The translations under genes and the position numbers were made by a program. From NCBI GenBank assembly GCA_011620145.1, contig WOZT01000006.1, positions 1 to 6,235 on the forward strand: 6,235 nt of DNA, in the 5' to 3' direction. Below, one piece after another: positions 1-5,127 of this stretch. The notes beneath the pieces are model-generated. The model did not search any database. It was not told the DNA's origin and was given only the letters and a program-made list of their open reading frames with translations. Positions within the stretch are counted from its first letter, which is position 1. Every line of letters begins with the position of its first letter. The DNA is from Gammaproteobacteria bacterium (GTDB lineage: Bacteria > Pseudomonadota > Gammaproteobacteria > UBA5335).

Positions 1-216
1 ATCCCGGGCAAACCGCCCGTCCCCTGCAATTCCTGAAAAAACCCGGTCTGCGCCCGTTGATGCGCCGTGTTACGGACGATGGACAGCGGTCTAGCACCGT
101 CGCGGCGCACCAAGCCCGGCGGCCGCCATCGCCGCTGGCCGCGTCGCTCGGCACAAATCCCGCAAAAGCCCTTACCATGGCCGCTTTGCCGCGAAGCCAC
201 GACACAAGGGATCCCG
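1..216. other. Upstream region of the MFS gene, no supported gene
   Basis: Plus-strand frames entering from the left edge close at stops near 34 (TGA), 92 (TAG) and 222 (TGA), and none gives a recognisable protein end. There is a short inverted repeat at 5-9/15-19 (CGGGC, loop AAACC, GCCCG) without a T-run, which could be the tail of a terminator for a gene to the left. The stretch is GC-rich and I see no clear sigma-70 pair, so the promoter of the MFS gene, presumably here, cannot be placed. Confidence 0.4.
206..210 (+). promoter_or_regulatory. Ribosome binding site fixing the MFS start
   Basis: AAGGG lies six bases before the ATG at 217. No comparable purine-rich site precedes the upstream in-frame start at 67 or the downstream ATG at 232. 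This selects 217 as the start and excludes about 50 Arg/Pro-rich residues that the longer reading frame would add ahead of the typical MHS N-terminus. Confidence 0.65.
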
Positions 217-1512
217 ATGCGTGATGCGATCATGTCGAGCGAAACGCCAAATGGCAATGCCAAGGGGCGGGTGCTGTTCGCCAGCCTGATCGGCACCACC
301 ATCGAATTCTTCGATTTCTACATCTACGCCACTGCTGCGGTGCTGGTCTTCCCGCAGCTGTTTTTCCCGGCCGGCGACGCGACCACCGCGATGCTGCAGT
401 CACTGGCCACCTTTGCCCTTGCCTTCTTCGCCCGCCCGTTGGGATCGGCGCTGTTCGGCCATTTCGGCGACCGCATCGGCCGCAAGGCCACCCTGGTGGC
501 GGCGTTGCTGACCATGGGGCTTTCCACCCTGCTCATCGGCTTGTTGCCCACCTATGCCCAGATCGGCGTGATGGCGCCGCTGTTGCTGGCGCTGTGCCGC
601 TTCGGCCAGGGACTGGGGTTGGGCGGGGAATGGGGCGGCGCGGTCCTGCTGGCCACCGAAAACGCGCCGCCGGGCCGGCGGGCCTGGTATGGCATGTTTC
701 CGCAACTGGGCGCGCCGATCGGCTTCATTCTCTCGGGCGGCTCGTTCCTGTTGCTGACCCATTTCCTGAGCGATGCGCAGTTTTTCCGCTGGGGCTGGCG
801 GGCGCCTTTCCTGGCCAGCAGTATTTTGGTGGTCGTGGGGCTGTGGGTGCGCCTGAACCTGCACGAAACGCCAGTATTCCAGCGCGCACTGGATGCCGAT
901 GCACGGGAGCGGCTGCCGATACTCACGGTGTTGCGCGATCACTCCGGCGCCCTCGTGCGTGGCACGATCATGGCGTTGTGCACTTTCGTGCTGTTCTATC
1001 TGATGACGGTTTTCACCCTGACCTGGGGCACGACCGCCCTGCATTTTTCCCGCGAGCGCTTCTTGCTGATCCAGCTTTTCGGGGTGCTGTTTTTCGGTCT
1101 CACCATCCCGATTTCCGCCCATCTGGCCGACCGCCACGGCCGCCGGCGGATGTTGATGGCGGCGAGCGGGGGCATTGCGCTGTTCGGTCTGTTGTTCGCG
1201 CCCTTGCTCGGCGCGGGTGGCGAGGGGCCGGTGATCCTGTTCATGGCGCTGGGTCTGGCCTTGATGGGCCTTACCTATGGGCCGCTGGGCACCGTGCTGA
1301 GCGAGCAGTTTCCCACCGCAGTGCGCTATACGGGAGCGTCGCTCGCCTTCAACCTGGCCGGTATTTTCGGTGCCTCCCTGGCGCCTTATATCGCCACCTG
1401 GCTGGCGACCCACTACGGCCTGCAGACGGTCGGCCTTTATCTTTCGGGGGCTGCGCTGCTGACGCTGCTGGCCTTGTGGGGCGCACGCGAAACCATGGAC
1501 GACGTCCTGTAG
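217..1512 (+). CDS. MFS transporter, metabolite:H+ symporter (MHS) family, YhjE-like
   Basis: A 431-residue inner-membrane secondary transporter, the usual length for the MHS branch of the major facilitator superfamily (ShiA, ProP, KgtP, YhjE). Seen directly: about twelve hydrophobic segments; the N-terminal signature SLIGTTIEFFDFYIYATAA (residues 24-42); the loop 2-3 motif GHFGDRIGRK (81-90); RFGQGLGLGGEWGGA (128-142); the degenerate second-half copy LADRHGRRRM (303-312); and EQFPTAVRYTGAS (363-375). From memory of the family, the N-terminal half is very close to E. coli YhjE, itself of unknown substrate, so this is probably a proton-coupled symporter of a small organic acid or zwitterion. 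That substrate class is inference. The gene stands alone on the plus strand and converges on the gene at 1623. No frameshift or missing motif is seen. The start at 217 is chosen for its ribosome binding site. Confidence 0.93.
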   Translation: MRDAIMSSETPNGNAKGRVLFASLIGTTIEFFDFYIYATAAVLVFPQLFFPAGDATTAMLQSLATFALAFFARPLGSALFGHFGDRIGRKATLVAALLTMGLSTLLIGLLPTYAQIGVMAPLLLALCRFGQGLGLGGEWGGAVLLATENAPPGRRAWYGMFPQLGAPIGFILSGGSFLLLTHFLSDAQFFRWGWRAPFLASSILVVVGLWVRLNLHETPVFQRALDADARERLPILTVLRDHSGALVRGTIMALCTFVLFYLMTVFTLTWGTTALHFSRERFLLIQLFGVLFFGLTIPISAHLADRHGRRRMLMAASGGIALFGLLFAPLLGAGGEGPVILFMALGLALMGLTYGPLGTVLSEQFPTAVRYTGASLAFNLAGIFGASLAPYIATWLATHYGLQTVGLYLSGAALLTLLALWGARETMDDVL

Positions 1513-1566
1513 TGCCGCGTACATCCCCCTGGGTGACGTGGGGCCTTGGGCCATCCCGCGGATGCG

Positions 1567-1610
1567 ACGACGTCAAGTCGTGAAACGCCCGGCGCAGGCG
1601 CACCGGGCGT
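1567..1610. terminator. Tandem hairpins between convergent genes, probable terminator
   Basis: Two inverted repeats sit back to back. The first is ACGAC (1567-1571), loop GTCAA, GTCGT (1577-1581). The second, stronger one is ACGCCCGG (1585-1592), a 10-base loop, and CCGGGCGT (1603-1610), a perfect 8-bp GC-rich stem. Reading leftwards, the second stem is followed by only TTTC, and reading rightwards by GAAGG, so the T-tract is poor. Position between the stops of two converging genes (1512 and 1623) suggests transcription termination, mainly for the minus-strand gene. It could instead only protect the mRNA 3' end. Confidence 0.5.
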
Positions 1611-1622
1611 GAAGGACGCAAT

Positions 1623-3089
1623 TCAAACGGGCGGCGATTGCGCTTCCAGACGCGGCGGATTGTCCATTTGCTTGATGAAGCGCTCGGGTCCTGCCTGGCC
1701 CACGGTGGCGGGGAACCAGAGAATGGCCGTCAGGTCGATGTCGAGCTTGCCCACCGGGAGCTTGGTGACCTGGAAACCGAAGCGAGGCAGGGCATCGGGG
1801 AAGCTTTCATACGCATAGGATTTCTCGGGCTTCACCGCGTCCACATAGGTCCCCCTCCCTTCCACCGGCCAGTCCGGCGGAATGGCAAACTTCATCACCA
1901 CATCCCAGCCCCGGCCGCTTTCGAGCCAGAGCCAGGTGGCATCGGGAATGCGGATGTCGAGCTGTTTTTCCTCCGGAGTCATCACACCATCGACCTGGTG
2001 GTACTTGCCGCTGGGGTTGACGGCCGAAACGAAACGGCCGCCCTTCAATTCGTGCATATCCAGGCCAATATCGATCAGGGGTTTGTTGAGCACCCGGGTC
2101 AGAATCTCGCCGCCGGGGATATGCAGTTTGACGGGCAGGGTGATGCCTTGGTCATAGACCGTCATGTCGGTCAGGATGCGAAACACTGGGATTCCGGCGA
2201 CAACCACCCAGATCTTGAGTTTGAGCACTTCCCGCACCGGACCATGCTTGACGCCGGCCAGTTCAGCCTGAAGGTTGCGAATGTCAACCGTCACCCGCGG
2301 CCAGGGCACCATGACGCCAGTGGAAATCTCCAGGATCAGCGTATCCAGCACCCGATGCTCCGGTGTGGGTCCGGCATTGGCACGAAAGTCCTCGAACATC
2401 AGGATGTTCTTGGGGTTGTTGCGAAAGTTGAAAAAGGTGGCATCCAGGGTCCATTTTTTCGGGTCGTACTGGACGTAGTCGCTTGGGTCACGCAGGGATG
2501 AACCCTCGGCAACATAGGCATAGCGGGTTTTGCCGTTATAGGTGTACTTGAGTTCCTCAACGATGCGGCCATCGGCCAGGTGATGGACCGCCGGATTGAG
2601 GCGTTCACTGCCGGTGTCACGGTACATGAAGACGAGTTCATCGTCCGCGTCGAACACCCCCTCGCTTCCCTTGATTTTGCCCGACATGCCGGGCTCGTAG
2701 ATCCAGCCATCCTCATCGCGCTCATCGATCTGGAATGGAATGGGTACCAGCTTGCCTGCCCGCACCGACAGGACCGACAGGGTGTCGATGCGCTTGCCCG
2801 CCAGTTGCGGGCTTTGATTGGCCTTGACTGTTGTGGCATAGACCCAGGTGTAATGGTCCAGGTCCATTGCCTGCACCATCTGATCCCATTGCGCCGTGCT
2901 GAGGCGGAAAGAAAGATCCTTGTCCTTGGCCATCAGACTGGGATCGGCTTTCAGACGCGTCACGAACTGGTCGAAAGCTTCGCCCTTGAGACTGTCATAG
3001 GGTGCTGGCGCCACCCCCCATGCCGTACCCATCCACGCCATGACGCAACCGGCGAGTAGCGGCCGGATGATTGTTCCTATCCTGCGCAT
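1623..3089 (-). CDS. Exported hypothetical protein, 488 aa, function unknown
   Basis: I do not recognise a named family. Residues 1-25 form a Sec signal: MRRIGTIIRP, a hydrophobic stretch, and a likely cleavage after TAWG (22-25), leaving a mature periplasmic or surface protein of about 463 residues. LLAGC at 11-15 resembles a lipobox, but hydrophobic sequence continues past the Cys, so signal peptidase I is favoured. The body has no further membrane helix. It is rich in aromatic and acidic residues and in alternating beta-like segments, for example VPWPRVTVDIRNLQAEL (261-277) and LKIWVVVAGIPVFRIL (291-306). The most distinctive block is IPFQIDERDEDGWIY (117-131) followed by GVFDADDELVFMYRDTG (144-160), an Asp/Glu-rich pair that could bind a cation; that is inference. 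The start is fixed by GGAGGAG five bases upstream. A 364-bp gap with a terminator separates it from the metal operon, so it is probably transcribed alone. Confidence 0.85.
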   Translation of the reverse strand: MRRIGTIIRPLLAGCVMAWMGTAWGVAPAPYDSLKGEAFDQFVTRLKADPSLMAKDKDLSFRLSTAQWDQMVQAMDLDHYTWVYATTVKANQSPQLAGKRIDTLSVLSVRAGKLVPIPFQIDERDEDGWIYEPGMSGKIKGSEGVFDADDELVFMYRDTGSERLNPAVHHLADGRIVEELKYTYNGKTRYAYVAEGSSLRDPSDYVQYDPKKWTLDATFFNFRNNPKNILMFEDFRANAGPTPEHRVLDTLILEISTGVMVPWPRVTVDIRNLQAELAGVKHGPVREVLKLKIWVVVAGIPVFRILTDMTVYDQGITLPVKLHIPGGEILTRVLNKPLIDIGLDMHELKGGRFVSAVNPSGKYHQVDGVMTPEEKQLDIRIPDATWLWLESGRGWDVVMKFAIPPDWPVEGRGTYVDAVKPEKSYAYESFPDALPRFGFQVTKLPVGKLDIDLTAILWFPATVGQAGPERFIKQMDNPPRLEAQSPPV

Positions 3090-3109
3090 GATGTCTCCTC
3101 CATGATGTC
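3087..3109 (-). repeat. 9-bp direct repeat flanking the ribosome binding site
   Basis: GACATCATG (minus strand) occurs at 3109-3101 and again at 3095-3087, 14 bp apart. The second copy contains the start codon of the exported-protein gene, and GGAGG lies between the copies. The ATG in the first copy (3103) is out of frame and would give only an eight-residue peptide ending at TAG 3079-3077. The repeat is certain; whether it matters is unknown. Confidence 0.5.
3095..3101 (-). promoter_or_regulatory. Strong ribosome binding site of the exported-protein gene
   Basis: GGAGGAG on the minus strand, five bases before ATG 3089-3087. It is a near-consensus Shine-Dalgarno and the strongest in the window, and it decides the start of the 488-residue protein. 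Confidence 0.75.
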
Positions 3110-3117
3110 GTTATGCG

Positions 3118-3148
3118 CGGCCGGAATCCGGCCGGAGGGTTTTCCCTC
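3118..3148. promoter_or_regulatory. Palindrome plus adjacent hairpin in the leader of the exported-protein gene
   Basis: CGGCCGGA-A-TCCGGCCG (3118-3134) is a perfect inverted repeat with 8-bp arms around one central base. It is followed directly by GAGGG-TTTT-CCCTC (3135-3148), a 5-bp stem with a tetraloop. Both lie 29-59 bp before the minus-strand start codon at 3089. Such symmetry close to a start fits a dimeric regulator's operator or a structured mRNA leader. No named regulator's consensus is recognised. A terminator role is unlikely, because no plus-strand gene ends here and the palindrome is GC-rich without a T-tract. Confidence 0.4.
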
Positions 3149-3373
3149 AAGCAATTCAAGATCATGGCGCGAGGAACGCAAGCGCCTAGCATTGGTTTTG
3201 CGCTGCAGTCAAGCGAAACTTGAAAGTGGTGAGTGCTGGATTTATTTGAGTCGCAGGCTGGGCTGGGCATCCAGTGTGATGAGGCGCCCGCTCTCGGGTT
3301 CAGGCGTTGAGAGGCGCTGCATGGACCTGCTTCACTCGTCGCGCCATTTCCTTGCTTGATCCAGATGGGCGTG

Positions 3374-3400
3374 AGAGGAAAAGGAGGCTCGTCAGGCCTC
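3374..3400 (-). terminator. Probable Rho-independent terminator of the metal uptake operon
   Basis: Reading leftwards, GAGGC (3400-3396), a 7-base loop and GCCTC (3388-3384) are followed by CTTTTCCTCT. A 5-bp GC-rich stem with a short T-rich tail, 53 bp after the permease stop codon, fits an intrinsic terminator of moderate strength and separates the operon from the gene at 3089. Confidence 0.5.
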
Positions 3401-3453
3401 GGCGCAGGTGCATGGCCTTCACCCGGCCCCGTCCTCTTTCCCGAATGCGGCGA

Positions 3454-4215
3454 TCATGGGTTTTTGTGAGGCGTCACCATGGCGCCGCTGGCCGCAACCG
3501 AAGCCACGGCTACCAGAATCAACGCCAGCACCACGGTTGCGCCCGCCGGCAGGTCGAACAGCCCAGACGCCGTCAATCCCAGCACATAGCCCGTGGCACC
3601 GATGGCGTAGCCCCATGGCAGGCGGCCACCTGCCGCCAGTGCCGGCACGATCAGGCTGGCGAACACCAGGTACACGCCCACCACCTGCACCGACGCCGTG
3701 ATGGTGAGCGCGAACAGCAGATAGAAACCCAGCGGCGAGGCTTTCAGATTCCAGCCGAACCAGCCTGCCAGCACGCCGGCCGTGACCAGTGCCAGCGGCA
3801 GCAGGCCGGCCCAGGTGGTCCACAGGATTTGCCCCACCAGCAGCTCCTGCAGATGCTCGCCGGCGTGCGGGTCGTGGCTCATCAGCACGATGGCGGCGCA
3901 AGCTGCCGCCACGAAGCTGACGCCAATCACCGCCTCCAGATGAGCCGGGTTTTTCTTTTCCATCCAGCGCAAACACAGAGCCCCTGCCAGCGCGGCAATC
4001 ACCGCGCTGACCTGAGTGCGCCAGCCGTTCACCTCGAACCCGAGCGTACTGGCGATGACGATGCCCAGACCGGCAATCTGCGCGATGGCGAGATCAATGA
4101 AGATGATCCCCCGGCTGAGCACTTCCCGGCCCAGTGGCACGTGGCTGGCCAGCACCAGCAGGCCAGCCACCAGGGCCGGCAGCAGGATGGTCGGTTGCAG
4201 TCCGTCGAGCGTCAT
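3454..4215 (-). CDS. Metal (zinc-type) ABC transporter permease, ABC-3 family, ZnuB-like
   Basis: A 253-residue inner-membrane permease with about seven to nine hydrophobic helices, slightly shorter than typical ZnuB. It would form the channel through which Zn2+ (possibly Mn2+ or Fe2+) released by the binding protein enters the cytoplasm, powered by an ATPase not present here. Family hallmarks: SRGIIFIDLAIAQIAGLG (34-51), in the place of the conserved GD..SH..LLG segment of ABC-3 permeases; EAVIGVSFVAAA (94-105); and the late conserved helix SVQVVGVYLVFASLIVPALA (175-194). His114, His117 and His121 cluster in the loop SHDPHAGEH, next to LLVGQIL. The start is ATG 4215-4213, which overlaps the TGA of the binding-protein gene by four bases (ATGA). 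A longer in-frame start at 4341 would add 42 non-hydrophobic residues encoded inside the upstream gene and is rejected. The metal specificity is inferred from context. Confidence 0.92.
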   Translation of the reverse strand: MTLDGLQPTILLPALVAGLLVLASHVPLGREVLSRGIIFIDLAIAQIAGLGIVIASTLGFEVNGWRTQVSAVIAALAGALCLRWMEKKNPAHLEAVIGVSFVAAACAAIVLMSHDPHAGEHLQELLVGQILWTTWAGLLPLALVTAGVLAGWFGWNLKASPLGFYLLFALTITASVQVVGVYLVFASLIVPALAAGGRLPWGYAIGATGYVLGLTASGLFDLPAGATVVLALILVAVASVAASGAMVTPHKNP

Positions 4216-5114
4216 GGCGCGGCCTGCAACAGACGGTTCAGGGTGTCGTCGAACAGGCCAAACAGATCCTGGGCTGCCGGCGAACCGCCCACCGTATAGG
4301 GCAGTTCCACGGCCGGGATATTGGCCCGACTGGAGAGCCATTCGGATGCCTTGGGCGACTCATACGCCGCGTGCAGTACCATCCGCGCCGGCGTTGCTTT
4401 CAGGGTTCCCAGCAATTCCGCCAGGTGACTGGCGGTCGGCTCCATGCCGGGCTTCGGCTCCAGTTCGCCAATCACCGTCAATCCCAGCCAGTCAATGAGG
4501 TAACTCCAGTTGCGGTGATGCACCACCACCGGCATGCCCTTCAGGCGCGCACCCTGCTGTTCCCAGCGCGCCATGGCCGCCGTCCAGCGCGCCTGGAAAT
4601 CGCGATTGCGCTCGGCATAACGGGCGGCGTGGGCGGGATCAACTTCGCCGAGACGCTTGGCCAGGGCTTCACCGACCCGCGCGATATTGTGGGGGTCCAT
4701 TTGCAGGTGGGGGTTGCCGGCGGCATGGATGTCGCCCATCGAGCGGTCGAGCGCCGTGGGCCGCTCGATGATGCGCGCAATGCGGGCTGCTTCAAGATAG
4801 CCAGGTTGGCCGGGCTGGATCTTGCCGTTGCCGGCCTCGCGTTGAAGCAATGGCAACCAGCCGATTTCCAGCTCCGCCCCGGTGCAGACCAGCAGATCGG
4901 CACGCCGGGCCTGCGCCAGCAGCGCGGGCCGGGCCTCAATGTGATGCGGGTCCTGTAGCGCAGTGGTGGCCGAGCTGACCTGCGCGAGATCACCGGCCAG
5001 TTCGTGCGTCAACGCCGCCCATTCAGGCTCGCAGGTCAGCACATTGAGCGTTGCCTGTGCGGGCGGAACAATCAGCACCAGTCCGGCCAAGAGAACCGTG
5101 AGTACATATTTCAT
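4212..5114 (-). CDS. Metal ABC transporter substrate-binding protein, ZnuA/TroA-like (cluster 9)
   Basis: A 300-residue periplasmic metal receptor for the adjacent permease. A signal peptide spans residues 1-21 (MKYVLTVLLAGLVLIVPPAQA). Family features are the first His ligand in LQDPHHIEARP (53-63), the second in NPHLQMDPHN (134-143, His136), the third in VVVHHRNWSYL (196-206, His199/His200), and a long linking helix in about 147-192. The segment that normally supplies the fourth, acidic ligand reads YESPKASEW (251-259) and then ELPYTVGG (270-277), so Glu252 may take part. No His/Asp-rich loop of the E. coli ZnuA kind is present. The start is ATG 5114, with GAAGGA seven bases upstream; a TTG at 5129 lies in that ribosome binding site and is rejected. 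The gene begins 11 bp after the barrel gene and overlaps the permease gene by four bases. Zinc is the likeliest metal; manganese or iron are not excluded. Confidence 0.92.
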   Translation of the reverse strand: MKYVLTVLLAGLVLIVPPAQATLNVLTCEPEWAALTHELAGDLAQVSSATTALQDPHHIEARPALLAQARRADLLVCTGAELEIGWLPLLQREAGNGKIQPGQPGYLEAARIARIIERPTALDRSMGDIHAAGNPHLQMDPHNIARVGEALAKRLGEVDPAHAARYAERNRDFQARWTAAMARWEQQGARLKGMPVVVHHRNWSYLIDWLGLTVIGELEPKPGMEPTASHLAELLGTLKATPARMVLHAAYESPKASEWLSSRANIPAVELPYTVGGSPAAQDLFGLFDDTLNRLLQAAP

Positions 5115-5121
5115 GGGGAAG

Positions 5122-5127
5122 TCCTTC
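5122..5127 (-). promoter_or_regulatory. Ribosome binding site overlapping the upstream stop codon
   Basis: GAAGGA on the minus strand, seven bases before ATG 5114. It overlaps the TGA (5128-5126) that ends the outer-membrane protein gene (TGAAGGA), so translation of the metal-binding protein is probably coupled to that of the barrel. Confidence 0.7.

Larger units (their letters stand above)
3090..3453. other. 364-bp non-coding gap between the metal operon and the exported-protein gene
   Basis: Besides the leader elements near 3087-3148 and the terminator at 3374-3400, the middle (about 3150-3370) contains no recognisable gene. Reading frames here are short and have unconvincing composition. 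On the minus strand a TTGACT at 3212-3207 resembles a -35 box, but no good -10 follows at 15-18 bp, so I do not call a promoter. The promoter of the exported-protein gene is nevertheless expected in this stretch. Confidence 0.5.

Noticed and set aside
1..178. Minus-strand frame from ATG at 178, open to the left edge, as a divergent gene
   Set aside because: No Shine-Dalgarno, an Arg/Gly/Cys-biased product without family features, and an open frame this short is expected by chance at this GC content.
400..1554. 384-residue minus-strand open frame opposite the MFS gene
   Set aside because: It is a shadow caused by GC-rich third positions. The product is Gln/Arg/His-rich and of low complexity, whereas the opposite strand has clear MHS motifs and a ribosome binding site.
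594..1583. 329-residue plus-strand frame inside the MFS gene
   Set aside because: Out of frame with the transporter, Arg/Gly/Pro/Ala-biased and without a recognisable domain.
1638..2501. 287-residue plus-strand frame opposite the unknown exported protein
   Set aside because: The minus-strand frame is longer, has a signal peptide and a strong ribosome binding site; this one has neither.
3184..3212. Sigma-70 promoter with TTGACT on the minus strand
   Set aside because: The -35-like hexamer is good, but the hexamers at 15-18 bp (TGCTAG, GCTAGG, CTAGGC, TAGGCG) match TATAAT poorly.
3102..3359. 85-residue plus-strand ORF in the non-coding gap
   Set aside because: No ribosome binding site, overlaps the palindromic leader of the opposite gene, and has no family resemblance.
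3300..3413. 37-residue minus-strand ORF in the gap after the permease
   Set aside because: It runs through the probable terminator hairpin, its AAGG is only two bases from the ATG, and the peptide has no recognisable feature.
3307..4299. 330-residue plus-strand frame opposite the permease
   Set aside because: Composition (Gln/His/Arg-rich) is typical of an antisense shadow, and the permease on the other strand is well supported.
4216..4341. N-terminal extension of the permease from the start at 4341
   Set aside because: The 42 added residues are Gly/Pro/Arg-rich and out of character, and the ATG at 4215 forms the typical 4-bp coupled overlap with the upstream gene.
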